Source of the DNA: Haemaphysalis longicornis
Lineage: Eukaryota; Arthropoda; Arachnida; Ixodida; Ixodidae
Direction of reading: 5' to 3'
Assembly: GCA_013339765.2 (NCBI GenBank)
Contig: CM023449.1
Location: 221,593,555-221,657,554, forward strand
DNA length: 64,000 bases
The position numbers and the translations under genes are program-made. Shown one piece after another: positions 22,901-33,059 of the stretch; position 1 is the first letter of the stretch; each line of letters opens with the position of its first letter. The notes below the pieces were generated by a model. That model had not been told where the DNA came from, ran no database searches, and saw only the letters and a list, made by a program, of their open reading frames with translations.

Positions 22901-25900
22901 GAGTAACCATGTTTAAAGTAAGCTGGGTATTTGTAACCTGTTTTACCCTGTTTCACACTAGTCTAAACAGACTTTCTGCCAGCCAGTATTCCTCAAGCTT
23001 GCCAATGTCTGTCTGACGTAGCTTCTAACGAGTTATGCAGCGAACATGAACTTTGCGACCTGCCAACAGAGACAAATGAGTGAAAGTTTATCGAAGGAAC
23101 TTCAAGTAGTTGGAAAAAAAAAAAAACACCGCGTTTTTTACTCTTCAAGCAAAACACAAGTGAGAATCAGCGATACAGCACGTCACCGAGTCCAGCCACC
23201 ACAGTTTGACTGCGTCCCTGCAATAAACAATGCTGTCAGCATTGTTTCGCCAAATGGATATGCTCCCCTCTGGCTTACTGTAGAAGCACTCAACAGTAAG
23301 TTGGCGGTTAAAGGTCTGCGTGGAGTAGAATTTACAATAAACAATCCCGAGTGCTGGGCTACATATGAGGACCGGCTTTTATATCGAGCTCTCACTCACG
23401 CATGCTTTTTACGTCTTTGGCCAAGCAGACAATGTGTCCGACTTCAGTGCACGTCGGCCCAGTGGCCGCGACTTCGAATCACATGTGGGAATTTTTTTTT
23501 TTTTGCTTGAGTGGCTTTGCGCCATTTGATGCTAAAAAAAGGTAAAATTGCAAAGAGAATTCAGCAAAAAAATGCTAACTTCAGCAGAGAAACTGAGTAC
23601 AAACAGCCAGTAAGTCCGAGTTCTGCAACTACGGTTACCAGACAACTGAAGCAGCCACGTCGCCGGTAACATGGATAGAAAACAGTGGCAACCAATAAGG
23701 GATGCATTACCTTTAAAATATTGGGTTAACTACAAGAGTGTTTTAAACTCCCAAATGCTCTTAAAATGACGTCGCCGCTAGTTAAGCTGCCGACCGACGA
23801 TGTCGCATGCGATGCGACTCAAAACGACATTTCAAAGGAGTCTGTCTCCTAAATTCCAGAAGCAATGAATTGTGAAACTATTCTGGACTTCTGTTCTTTA
23901 AAAGTTTTTCAATCAGATAAAACTAAGAGAAGAATTGATTGATTGTAGGGTTTAACGCGCCGACGCAACGCAGGTGATGAGGCGCACCGCAGTGGAGGGC
24001 TCTCGATTAATTTTGACCACCTGGGATCTTTAACGTGTGCCGAAATCTCGTACACACAGGCGTTGTTGCTTTTCGCCTCCATCAGAAAAGGGGCCGCCGC
24101 GACCGAGAATCGAACCCGTGACGTCGTGCTCAGCAGCACAACACCTTACTCACTGAGCACGGTGGGTAAAACTAAGAAAAGGCAAATTAATTTTCTCTTC
24201 GTGACCCCTTTAAAGGAGTACTGACACAAAATTTTTGTTACGTTTTTTTTTTGTTGCTTTGAGTGTCTACCAGCCCACTAATCATAGAATGGCACATTAG
24301 ACGGTCGTTCACAGCTTAAAAGATTATTTGCTGCCTCGTTTATTCGTGTTAGTTTCAGTTTCAACAAAACTAACACAAGGCCACCATGCCACCGTGATGG
24401 CACCCGTGACATCACCATTCTTTGCCCCACCCTGGCCGGTCTGGATGCGCTCGTGCGTGCACCCAGACCGGCCATGGTCTTCATCTCCACGCGCGCATGC
24501 AGCATGATGTCAGTCGCAAAACCTGTGACAGGGTACACACAACGGAGCAGCGCATGCCAACCACAATCAGCACGTTGGCCTGTTTGGGGCCAGGAGGAGC
24601 AGATGGTATCACGCTGATGCAGATTGCGAAGGTCTCCATTCTGAGCTTTTTAATGCACACAGATTAAAATGGGTTGAAAATATTTGAAAAGATGCTATAC
24701 CAAACGGTTACTGTTGAAACTTGCTGGGAGGTATCTCCATTAAAATGGGTTGAAAATATTTGAAAATATGCTATACCAAACGGTTACTGTTGAAACTTGC
24801 TGGGAAGTATCTCCATACACAAGAAAGATATTTACATAGTTATCTCAGCTTTGAAATTTAGCAACAGTCCTCCTATAAAGATAGAGATTCTCTGAGCTGA
24901 AGTACGGTTGAGATTCCCTTAACCCTCACCTGTGGTTCGTGGGTCAATTCAGAGCAACTGTGCCCCCGACCCCATCCCCAAAAAAGGAGGAGGAAGGAGG
25001 AGGAGAGAGAACTCACCCAGGATGCCCCCCGCCAGGAGGATGTCAAAGATGACCTCCCCATAGCGGCGGTAGTCGAGCTTTGAGCCAGCTGAATCTAGAA
25101 ACTTGTGCACTGCATCTAGGTCAGACCCGGCCTCCGCAAAGCCCTGAAGGATGGCGTCGCGGAACCCCGAGGGGTCATACTTCTCCTTCTCATCTGCAAG
25201 GGGAAAGGAAGGTGCGCTCGAGCAGCTCCAACACAAATGCAACCGGCGGCCTCTATGCACTCATGCAACGGGCTGCAGCAAGAGCAAGATGCTCTACACT
25301 CCCAACTCGACAGTATCTACCGGTGTAGCAAAACTGGGCGAAGATACAGCCGCTATAATAGGTGCCCACAAAAAATGATGCACATTTCAAGCAACTTGTC
25401 AATCATGGGATGCTTCCGTTCGACATTAAAAATGCAGATTAACATAACATTTGCACACATTTATTTGTATGCCTTCTTTGGTCAATAAAGCATCCCCGCC
25501 GCTCTCAAACACACACTGCACAAATAAATCTTCGATGTCGTCTCAGCATTGCAGCTACAGGCAAAGATAAGAACACAAGCAAAATTGGCGGGCCAGTTTC
25601 AACGAACGGTAGCCACTGAACAAAAAAAAGCCATTCGTTGCTTTGGAGTATCACTCCAACAGGGGTGAGACAGCTGAATCAGATTTGGGAGCAGTTTTTG
25701 GAGCAGCGAAATCTCTATTTTGGAGCAGAAGAACCTTGATTTGGAGCAGACATTTATTACGTCACCTTAGAGCCTAAAAATCAAATTTTTGGCAACTCGG
25801 GAGGGGGGGGGGGGGAGCGCACTGTTTAATGGGTTTTGAACGTACATAACACTGAAACAGCCTTTCAATGAAGTTTTTTTTTTACTAGAGTATCACAAGG

Positions 25901-27782
25901 CACGAACTGCACTACCTTTTTACAAGCCATTAATAAATTCTTCGACTCTATGCATAGATAGCATGGAGTGCCGTTGAAAACATAGAATCGAAAAACTAAG
26001 CAATCGTAAGGCATTTTTATTATCATGGGAACGCTGAAATTATTATTTTTGGAATCCCAGACTCGGCTTTACACACAATTGTAGAGGCATGGCAAAAGTT
26101 GCGCAAAGCGAGGTGACAATCTTCGCACCCCATCAGCCCTCCCATTTCAATCCCCAAGGTGCGCATTCACTACGATCGCAATTTGAATAACGTTGGTATG
26201 TTTAGCCACCTCCCTCTTGGCATTAAATTTCACTTCAGATAGATAAACCATTATTACTAGCGTAAAATAATAGCCCTTCCCGCTACCGACCACTGCTTGA
26301 ACATTTTGCGGCGATGTAGCCTGCGCCGCCACTTCTGCAGTGTCGATCGTCCCATTTCCGCAACTCGCAACCTCGCTGTCAAACGCAGCAATAGCTCAGC
26401 GTTTTATTATAACACCGCAATGAGTCCGAAATTTCACTTCAAGCACGCACCGCGCCTCTTACTCGAGGCCGAAACACGGCGAATTCACATTGTTTTGGAT
26501 GAACTCCCGTTCTTCGAGTCACGCAACTTCCCTCAACAGATCAAACGACTAAATGTAAACCCAGCCACCCCATGACCAAAACCACAGTAGAAATTGACGA
26601 AGAGCACTCTGCCTGAACCACGAGCAACTGCTTCGCCCGACGGCCATGTTTTCCAATATTCACCGCACCAAGATGGCGGCGCCCAGTAATGTCGTTATGG
26701 AGATATACGGCGCTCCAAAATTGCCGTCCTTTCATCAATTTTCACCAGTAGTTTGTCGCCTGAGTACACATACGTATTTTTTCTACAGGACTCTGCAATT
26801 GTTTTCCATGGGAAAACTTAAAAAAACTCACAGAATATAACATGTGCAACCCGACATAATGACCTTCGAAAAAACTATCTAAAAACTATCTTGGGGACAA
26901 CTTTATGCAGGTGTTTTATTGTATGACCAATCAATTAAACCTTTACAAACAGGGGTGCTGGAAAATTATGCCGTCAGTAAGCATTTTTCCCCACTGAAAC
27001 TGGCGGCAGTGTTAAAATCCTTGGCTCTCAGACTGTTTTGGAGCAGTTTGGCGCAATTTCGGCAATTTCCAAGCTTTTGGAGCAGCCTGGTGCAGGAAAG
27101 CAGATTTGTATCAAAAGTGCGCAATATGCGCAGCTGTCTCACCCCTGCTCCAACAATATGGAGTGATACTCAACAAATCAGATGCTCCATCGTAAAGCAC
27201 AAGCTAATCCTGTTCCAGCCACCATGAGCGTCAAACCAACTCATGCACCAAGAGAATTCAGCCTCAAACAATTACGATGTTGCTCCAAAAGGCCACTGAT
27301 CTACATGCGCCGACTGCTGTCACACACACATACACACACCCTAGCCAAAATTACCAGTAAAGGCAGGCATTTACAGTTTTATGGCAAACAAGGCTTGGAA
27401 CGCTGGACGTATTACACGTTTCTGGTTGCACAAGGTGCAGATTTACAATCATCCTTATCAAGCAGGGTGGGCGCGGCAGTACCCACAGCATTGAAAGAAC
27501 CATGTGTCCTGCAGCCATCCAGGTATTGACTCCACATGAACCCCATCATTGGCCACCTCAGCCAATGATCATCGCACACAAGACACTATCTGGTGTGGCA
27601 AGCAAATGCTGGCTTCGGCCCCCAATGACGAGGGGCCTCACAAAGCAAGCGAGTACCGAACACATTCCAAGACTGGCACGCACATGACTTCCTCCAATGC
27701 ATCATAAAGCGAGACACGCACCTCTTTTCCTGGTCTTGATACGTTGACCTGATAGTGTCGGCTTTTCGGGTTTCTGACTCAT
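13957..27782 (-). CDS. kra: eIF5-mimic protein (BZW1/BZW2, krasavietz), seven coding exons
   Basis: Spliced minus-strand gene. Coding exons: 27782-27722, 25193-25017, 21920-21500, 20662-20576, 17268-17119, 16416-16074 and 13976-13957. Joined they give 1259 nt, one base short of 420 codons. The family length is about 419 residues. The protein starts MSQKPEKPTLSGQRIKTRKR, has LDYRRYGEVIFDILLAGG and LIRRYKYLEKTLEEEFKK, and ends in a W2 domain (about residues 250-413: MDWNKKEELVADQALKHLKQ, FMKVFQKIVILFYK, FVEWLQNAEE). Family members bind eIF2 and eIF3, compete with eIF5 and tighten start-codon choice (established for the family). All splice sites are GT-AG and phases agree. Exon 21920-21500 carries a one-base deletion near 21551-21554 that breaks the frame. 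Whether this is an assembly error or a real lesion cannot be told here. Confidence 0.95.
14361..14690 (-). repeat. Dispersed repeat copy 1 (with conserved minus-strand frame)
   Basis: Roughly 80% alike to 42455-42785 in the same orientation (for example TTACGTCGGGCTCCGCAGGA at the left end and AGCGAAGAAATTGAC-like sequence at the right end). On the minus strand both copies encode SLAVNFFAWQHWKRPQTWPM and VINRTHI...CVR before the same stop. It lies in the last intron of the eIF5-mimic gene. Family unknown. Confidence 0.7.
14907..15884. mobile_element. Tigger/pogo-like non-autonomous DNA transposon
   Basis: A perfect 22-base terminal inverted repeat starting CAGTAGAATCTCGATGATAC begins at 14907 and ends at 15884. 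It is flanked by TA on both sides (14905-14906, 15885-15886), as expected for Tc1/mariner-type elements. Subterminal GATGATACGAATTTC copies follow inside both ends. The 978-base interior is GC-rich and has no transposase, so it depends on another element. It lies in the last intron of the eIF5-mimic gene. Confidence 0.85.
16074..16416 (-). CDS. kra: eIF5-mimic coding exon 6 (W2 domain)
   Basis: 343 bases, acceptor CCCCAG, donor GTGAGT. It encodes LWMTQMSGMDWNKKEELVAD, FCYDNMNFMKVFQKIVILFY, ILKWYKGAHSHKGKSIFLDQ and MKRFVEWLQNAEE. The aromatic/acidic boxes of the W2 domain, shared with eIF5 and eIF2B-epsilon, are intact. It ends in phase 1. Confidence 0.95.
17119..17268 (-). CDS. kra: eIF5-mimic coding exon 5
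   Basis: 150 bases, 50 codons, phase 0 on both sides, acceptor TTCCCAG, donor GTGAGG. It encodes KAQEASSVKKDLQQQVSNQL, VPVKEIIQSVKEYMTKYSLP and EHDVAVL, the linker into the W2 domain. Confidence 0.93.
17403..18041. mobile_element. Foldback MITE with arms of about 230 bases
   Basis: Sequence from TTAAGGGGGGACGACACTGG (17402) is repeated as an imperfect reverse complement ending ...CCAGCGTCTCCCCTTAT (about 18041). Matching blocks include GCAATCTTTATATTTTCC with GGAAATATAAAGATT, CAAAACAGTGTTGG with CCAACACTGTTTTG, and GCCATTATTTTTTCAG with its partner. The loop is about 200 bases. No coding. It lies in intron 5 of the eIF5-mimic gene. Confidence 0.85.
18050..18440. mobile_element. hAT-like MITE
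   Basis: The ends CAGTGGTTCTCA (18050-18061) and TGAGAACCACTG (18429-18440) are perfect inverted repeats with the classic hAT terminal sequence. The flanks ATATAAG and ATATAAAG resemble an 8-bp target duplication. The interior has GGGGTCC-rich repeats and T/C homopolymers. It is 391 bases with no transposase and starts only 8 bases after the foldback MITE. Confidence 0.85.
18441..20575. other. Intron 5 remainder of the eIF5-mimic gene
   Basis: No exon or classified repeat recognised. Several frames of 60-90 codons look random. Sequence near 20286 begins CAGTAAATCCTCC and could be a decayed TIR end, but no partner was found. Confidence 0.4.
20576..20662 (-). CDS. kra: eIF5-mimic coding exon 4
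   Basis: 87 bases, 29 codons, between acceptor TTGCAG and donor GTACTG, phase 0 on both sides. It encodes EFFPVSKRSPENFTATFKAH and DISQLLDYQ, aligning with the ELFPANKQSVEHF region of vertebrate BZW1. No single long open frame reveals this exon; it was found by splice-site reading. Confidence 0.9.
21500..21920 (-). CDS. kra: eIF5-mimic coding exon 3 (contains frameshift)
   Basis: Acceptor CTGCAG at 21921-21926, donor GTGAGC after 21500. It encodes APGGTLIVEPDAAKPSQTDV, LIRRYKYLEKTLEEEFKK, FLKGFSPENRQKLA and LQTWLDER. The frame then changes and continues TTLWGVLRKAGLDSRLM in the neighbouring frame. The switch lies at a run of four G on the plus strand (21551-21554). With one added base the exon is 422 nt and enters and leaves in the phases the neighbours require. 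Confidence 0.93.
22105..23933. other. Intron 3 part of the eIF5-mimic gene
   Basis: No coding exon seen. Contains A- and T-homopolymers at 23116 and 23496. Confidence 0.4.
23934..24166 (-). mobile_element. Ruka-like SINE with target-site duplication
   Basis: Full body with head and CAATC-type tail on the minus strand. It is diverged (for example CACCGTGCTCAGTGAGTAAG in the head). The duplication TAAAACTAAGAGA / TAAAACTAAGAAA flanks it at 23918-23930 and 24167-24179. It sits in intron 3 of the eIF5-mimic gene. Confidence 0.9.
24207..24885. mobile_element. Possible diverged copy of the TTAAAGGGGCACTGACAC element
   Basis: Starts CTTTAAAGGAGTACTGACAC and continues AAAATTTTTG, close to the terminal repeat of the element at 62677-63838. 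The right end (AGCAACAGTCCTCCTATAAAG, about 24858-24880) is only a loose inverse match, so the far boundary is uncertain. Confidence 0.4.
24663..24814. repeat. Tandem duplication of a 76-base unit
   Basis: Two adjacent copies (24663-24738, 24739-24814) beginning ATTAAAATGGGTTGAAAATA and ending TGGGA(G/A)GTATCTCC. They differ at only about three positions, so the duplication is young. Confidence 0.93.
25017..25193 (-). CDS. kra: eIF5-mimic coding exon 2
   Basis: 177 bases between acceptor TTGCAG and donor GTGAGT, phase 1 to phase 1. It encodes DEKEKYDPSGFRDAILQGF, DLDAVHKFLDSAGSKLDYRR and ILLAGGIL, matching the conserved N-terminal helical region of the family. Confidence 0.95.
25646..27171. 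mobile_element. Putative 1.5 kb TIR element
   Basis: GAGTATCACTCC at 25646-25657 is inverted as GGAGTGATACTC at 27160-27171. Just inside, AGGGGTGAGACAGCTG (25671-25686) is matched by CAGCTGTCTCACCCCT (27131-27146). Both subterminal regions carry TTTTGGAGCAG repeats. No target duplication or transposase was recognised. Inserted in intron 2 of the eIF5-mimic gene. Confidence 0.6.
27722..27782 (-). CDS. kra: eIF5-mimic coding exon 1
   Basis: Twenty codons from ATG (27782) plus one base, ending ...AGAG at the GTGCGT donor. The N-terminus PTLSGQRIKTRKR is a strongly conserved hallmark of BZW proteins. The exon's acceptor TTGCAG lies just upstream at about 27793-27798, so only about 10 bases of 5'UTR are in this exon and a further 5' exon must exist. 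Confidence 0.93.
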
Positions 27783-28318
27783 ACAAAAGCAGCTGCAACA
27801 GGGACAGAGAGGAACGGAGGAACACTGTGTAAGTACGAACCGCACAAGTACACTTCACCAAATGTGCGCAGTGCAGTTGGCCGTCAGCACTTCCATTTTT
27901 TAAGCTCACTGACAGTGCAAAAGAGAATGAACACTTGCCGATTACCACCGATCCCAACTGCGCCACAAGCAGCAACATAAGGCTGCACCTATTCAAGCGT
28001 GCCTGCAATAGAACGGGCGCTACGTGACAATTTGTGTTGCGCACACACAGAGATATTTCGTCAACTTTATAGCTGACACCGACATGATTGTCAGTAAGAC
28101 AAGACGCTAGGCGCACCGGTTTAACTTTGAAACTACAATGCCTGATAAAATTACCATAATTTGTGAACTAATGCTTTTACAATTTTACAAACTCTAGAGG
28201 CTAACACACACTATAAACCTACAAGCAGACTGCAAAATAATTCCCAGCAGTTGCAACAGGCAGACTTTTATGCACACCAGCTGTACAACATTCAGTGCTG
28301 CTCACTATTTTGCTACTC

Positions 28319-28521
28319 GATTGATTGATTGATTGATTGATTGTAGGGTTTAACGCGCCGACGCAACGCAGGCGATGAGGCGCGCCGTAGTGGAGGGCTC
28401 CAGATTAATTTTGACCACCTGGGGATCTTTAACGTGCGCCGAAATCTCGTACACACGGGCGTTTTTGCTTTTCGCCTCCATCAGAAAAGCGGCCGCCGCG
28501 GCCGGGAATCGAACCCGCGAC
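28319..28521 (-). mobile_element. 5'-truncated Ruka-like SINE with 16-bp target-site duplication
   Basis: Minus-strand SINE with tail (AATC)n and B box GGTTCGATTCC but without the A box. The duplication CACTATTTTGCTACTC lies at 28303-28318 and 28522-28537. In intron 1 of the eIF5-mimic gene. Confidence 0.93.
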
Positions 28522-28539
28522 CACTATTTTGCTACTCCC

Positions 28540-30125
28540 CTAAAAGGTTCTCATTTCACCACAGAAAATTCTGAACCATGTTTACTGTTTATCAGCAGAG
28601 TTCTCATTTCATCGCGACTACTTTTAGCCATGTTGCTTCATTTCATCTCGCCTCGGCAAAAAGCTAGGTTTGTTTCCCCAGGTCAAAATATATTTGTATT
28701 TTTGTAAGTGCTAAGAAACTTCAATTGAGAAGGTTACTTTAGTTTTTTCCTGGGTTTCAACTGGTGAGCCCTAAAATGCAGGGACTTTTTCTTTCTGGCA
28801 ATTCCCTCTCGCATCAGAACCAGCCTTGTAAATAAGTCCCTCAGAAGTGCAGCTTTGATAACTATAAAAAAGCTAGAGCCAGATTGGATTGTGCACTGCT
28901 GCTTTTGCAGCTGGCATTTATAATTGAATTTCACGAGGGGCAGATAAAGTACGTTTTTGCCCAAAAAAGCCGTAGAGAACAGATTGACAAAAGGAAAAAA
29001 TAATGTGAGCTGAGTCCTATGCTACAGTTCCGGCTGTTGCCTTTTAAAAGCAGTTGGGATGGGCTTTCCCAAATCCATTTCATTTCACTGAAAACATACA
29101 AAGATTTTACCTTGCAGTTAGCCAGGCCTAACTAATTTCAGATGCTGTTTGGAGAGAAGGTGCAACTTGGTGCAAGAAATGACTGATTGAGGGATTCAAG
29201 AGAAGCTCAAACCAATGTTTATATAAAGGGCTGAAAATGGATTCACTGACCTAAACCTTACAAACATATGGCCATTTTATCCTGTCTCAATCGAACGAAC
29301 AGCCCCCCTGGCCAAGTATCAAACTCGTGGCCTTCTGCTCAGCAGAACGACACACAGCAGAGCTGAAAAGCCAATGCCACAAAGCGTGCCTCGCAAAAGC
29401 AAGCTGCTGTTTCGTTATTCATGCAAGTGCCCAGATAGAAGAAGTTTGTAGCTGGCAAGGTTATCACTGAGCAGGCTATTATAGAGCTCCGCTGGCCCCC
29501 ATTACACTTCTGAAGCGTATACCTCACTGTGCGGATGGAAACAGCTGGGAAGGCCGCATTGGGGAAGGACTGGCATCAACTTTTACGACAGCTTAAAGAT
29601 ATAAACGATTGGAGCCCCCGCTCCGCTCACGGCAAGTGACACACTCGCTGTACCTACCTTTTATGCACAAACCTGCAAAAACTCGGATACAATACACTTG
29701 CACAAATGTTGATAACCGCTCCTTAGAAGTCTGCGAGAGATAAATAGGACCTCTAGGGAAACAACAAGAGTCGACCTCACAAAAATAGTACAAAGTGTCC
29801 TTTCAACGTCTCAACATTACCCTAATATTCAATACCATGTAAAACCATGTACCAAATTTGATCAATTCCGTCTTGGTGTTCCCTAACTAATGTAACCGAG
29901 GCACTGCGGCTGTTTTTGTAACCAATCTGTGCCCCATCAAAAAAAAAAAAAAAAAAGCAATGGGCAACATTTTAATAAGCTCCCAGCTTGTGCTTCCAAT
30001 ACCTGGCAAAAAGGTAGGCACAGCACTAATTGCCCAAAGCTGCGATGTGCTGCCAGAAGTGTCGTCCATCATAATACCATGCACGCCGGTGGGTTCGGGC
30101 CAACCTCATTACCTCGCTTTTCTGT
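28540..30125. other. Intron 1 part of the eIF5-mimic gene, no feature
   Basis: AT-rich sequence without a recognised exon or repeat. Poly(A) run at 29939-29956. Confidence 0.4.
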
Positions 30126-30138
30126 CAAATTGCAGTGG

Positions 30139-30373
30139 TACCTGCCGCGGTGGCTCAGCGGCTAAGGCGTTGCGCTGCTGAGCACAAGGTCGCGGGTTCG
30201 ATTCCCGGCCACGGCAGCCGCTTTTCTGATGGAAGCGAAAAGCAAAAACGCCCGTGTGTACGAGATTTCGGCGCACGTTAAGATCCCCAGGTGATCAAAA
30301 TTAATTCGGAGCCCTCCACTACGGCGCGCCTCATCGCCTGCGTTGTGTCGGCGCGTTAAACCCTACAATCAAT
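30139..30373 (+). mobile_element. Full-length Ruka-like SINE, plus strand
   Basis: Begins CTGCCGCGGTGGCTCAGCGG (A box) with B box GGTTCGATTCC at about 30196. The body is well preserved and ends CCCTACAATCAATC. The duplication CAAATTGCAGTG flanks it (30126-30137, 30374-30385). It is the only plus-strand SINE of the seven and is antisense to the host gene. Confidence 0.93.
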
Positions 30374-30910
30374 CAAATTGCAGTGCTACGAACTGATGCA
30401 AAGGCAACCGTACATGCCACAAAACACTTTGCAAGCCACCAAAAGTTTGCAAAGGAGCTCACCACAAGGGCAATCCTGTTTAATGTTTACTCCGACTTGG
30501 AAATTCTTAACACCTAACTGTCCCAAACAAATTGCCCACGCGCGACTGAAGACAAAGCCACGGGTCTCCTCCGATCGTTGCAAAACAAACGGAGGGCTTC
30601 GGCTCACTGTAAATATGGCATACATCCTTGTATAAGGGCGCAAGAGTGATGCAACAGGTTTATGAAAGAACTGGAGCCACACGTTTCACAGAGTCCGCAA
30701 GGCAACAGACAAGTCACGTTGTTCAGAACATAATGGGCCACCAGACACCCCCTTTCAACAGGTCTATTCCAGCCACCCCATCTCGACCCAAATAAGGGGC
30801 CATGTTCTGTTTTTGTGAGTAAAAGAAATCTAGTATGTGCATACTCACTACAGAAATGCAAAACCCAAGCATACTACAGAGTTTTTGTAATACAATCGGG
30901 AACATTCTTG

Positions 30911-31120
30911 ATTTACTGATTGTAGGGTTTAACGCGCTGACGCACCACAGGCGATGAGGCGTGCCGTAGTAAAGGGCTCCCGATTATTTTTGTGCGCCTG
31001 GGGATCTTTAACATGCGCCGAAATCTCGTACACACAGGCATTTTTGTTTTTCGCCTCCATCAGAAAAGCAGCCACCGCGGCCAGGAATCGAACCCGCGTC
31101 CTCGTGCTCAGCAGCACTCC
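30911..31120 (-). mobile_element. 5'-truncated Ruka-like SINE
   Basis: Minus strand. The body is diverged, and the tRNA head is truncated within the B-box-adjacent region. Near-identical flanks GAACATTCTTG (30900-30910) and GAACATTCCTG (31122-31132) are the target duplication. Confidence 0.88.
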
Positions 31121-31134
31121 AGAACATTCCTGCA

Positions 31135-32850
31135 TACCACTCTTCCTGTACACTGTTTTTAACCAACCATGACAGTTTATCAGCCAGCCCAATTCGCAAC
31201 CCACTGCTTCAGTGTTACCGCATTCTGCCACTAAATTTATCCTTGCTCAGCAGCAGAGGGGCATACGCAATTCGAAAATGTCACTGAATAACATTTTTCT
31301 TGAAGTGGTTAGAAATCATCGGATGGTGCGAAGTAAAGCACAGACAAGTGAGCCAGGTGGACAAAGAACACATTACAACAAATGTGCACATCCTACATGC
31401 TCCTCTTCACTGATCAGCATCCAAATTTTTGACATTCACACCACAGAACCGGAGCAATTGGCCCAACAAGTTTTACACTGGGTCGTTAACTACACCACAA
31501 CAAACTTCTACTCCCCCCAAACGTTGTCCTTGTTGGGATGTCCCGCTTTACGCGCAGACGATCCTGCCCCTCGTTACTGCAAGGCCAGAGCGGAGGGCGA
31601 GAGGAACCGGTGCGAAAAAAAAAAGGAAAGCGATGGCGGAGATGCCTTGGACGTGAATCGGCGTCATCGACCAAGGTCGTCCGACGACGACTGGAGAAAG
31701 AAAAAAAGACGAGCGTGAACGGTAGATTGGAGGAGGAGGAGGAGGACGGCGTAATGAAGGTGCGCCGACCAGTTGGCGACTGGTTGTCAGGGGTCGCCGC
31801 TCGGACAGACGGACACTGTAAACCAGTCCCCCTCCCGTTTCGAGCAACCTTCCCAACGGACAGGGCCGGACTTCCGCTTTTGTTAGAAAGAAAAACCACG
31901 CACCCTTCCCGCTACGGGACCACGCTTGGAGTGCCTGAAACGAACGCGCGTATCCGCGTCGTGTTGTGGGTGTTAATGCAGGTGTGACCGGCACGAATTG
32001 TCCGCTTCAATTTGTTACAAGCCACGGTGAAACCGCAACGCGCCTACGCTAAGATAAAAATATTACCGGGGCAAGGCTCTTGAAGTTAACCACCCCGTGT
32101 TCGTCATTTCCGCGTGCTGCGTTTTTTTGTTGCCCACCCGTACGCTTTTCCCGTAAGACAAAGACACGCGCTTCACTCTCAGGTGCTGAACATGCCTCAG
32201 TTGAGCGGCGTGAGTCATGCTACTGCGAACGGGTCCAGCCACAGTGACGCGAAGCACGGCCTCAATGGAAACGCGGAGATGTCAGCCGGCGTTTCAGACA
32301 GCTACCGGCGACCAAGCCGGCACCCAGCCGTACAAACCTACGCTCGTTCCGAACACTGGCGATTTGCTTATAAGGAGGTCACGGGCGTGAATCGAAAGCC
32401 CATACATCCAGCAAAAAGCCACCGCCTGAACCTCTGAGAAGATTTCAGGCCGAATCTAGAACTCGTCCCCTCGTCAAATCACGCACGCACGTCGTTGTCA
32501 CAAGGCCTACCGCGCTGCGCAGTAAAAAGTTCACGAAGCTAGTCTACAACGAGAGCACGGGAATCTCGAAAGCTGAACGTTTCCTTCACATTTACACGCT
32601 GCTAAGGCAGCACACATAATCAGTGGAAACGCCGGCATGCCGGGCGTACTATTTGAACCGGGGGCATGGAATTCGGCCTGACAACGGCGCAGTGACGAGG
32701 CTTAGGCACGTTTAGGGAGCACACCGCGATCCGCGCAACTTAGCTCCCGATAAACGTTTCTCATCCGCTAAAACAACGTGCAGGCGTAACAGCTGGACGC
32801 CAAGCGACAATAAGAGCCGTAATATACAGGAGGAAGAGGCGAAAATACTT
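31135..32850. other. Intron 1 5' part of the eIF5-mimic gene
   Basis: Moderately GC-rich, with open frames of up to 168 codons near 31212-31987 on both strands. None resembles a known protein and no splice support is evident. A GGAGGAGGAGGAGG run lies at 31731-31745. Confidence 0.35.
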
Positions 32851-32852
32851 AC

Positions 32853-33040
32853 TGAAAGCTTCTCAACTTCAGCAGCCCTAACCCCAATACGACGTGTGGT
32901 CAAGCGCTGCTGCACACCTGAGTCGCTAGAATTCGCCCCGAGCGCGAACACAGTCGGCCCCTGGCGGCGGCGGGACGAACCGCTCCTAGTGTGGATGGCG
33001 CTCTCGCGTCGTCTGCTTTTTCACGTTGCGTGCGGCGCAA
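32853..33040 (-). other. kra: Probable 5'UTR exon 1 and promoter of the eIF5-mimic gene
   Basis: A consensus donor GTAAGT begins at 32852 on the minus strand after GAGAAGCTTTCA. It would join to the acceptor upstream of the ATG exon at 27793. The sequence around 32930-33060 is GC-rich with GGATGGCGCTC-like start-site context. The exon's 5' limit is a guess, and no coding is expected. Confidence 0.5.
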
Positions 33041-33059
33041 GACGCGTGCTGCACACGAC

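Noticed and set aside
24207..24885. A complete second copy of the 62.7 kb TIR element
   Set aside because: Only the left end matches well; the right end is too diverged to set a boundary, so it is listed as a low-confidence fragment.
28319..28342. GATT microsatellite as an independent repeat locus
   Set aside because: It is the expanded 3' tail of the adjoining SINE, enclosed by the SINE's target-site duplication.
30139..30215. A tRNA gene at the head of the plus-strand SINE
   Set aside because: The tRNA-like part is followed by the standard SINE body and tail and is flanked by a target-site duplication.
31212..31987. Overlapping frames of 137-168 codons on both strands
   Set aside because: They overlap on opposite strands, are basic/low complexity and have no family resemblance; GC-rich sequence near a promoter produces such frames by chance.
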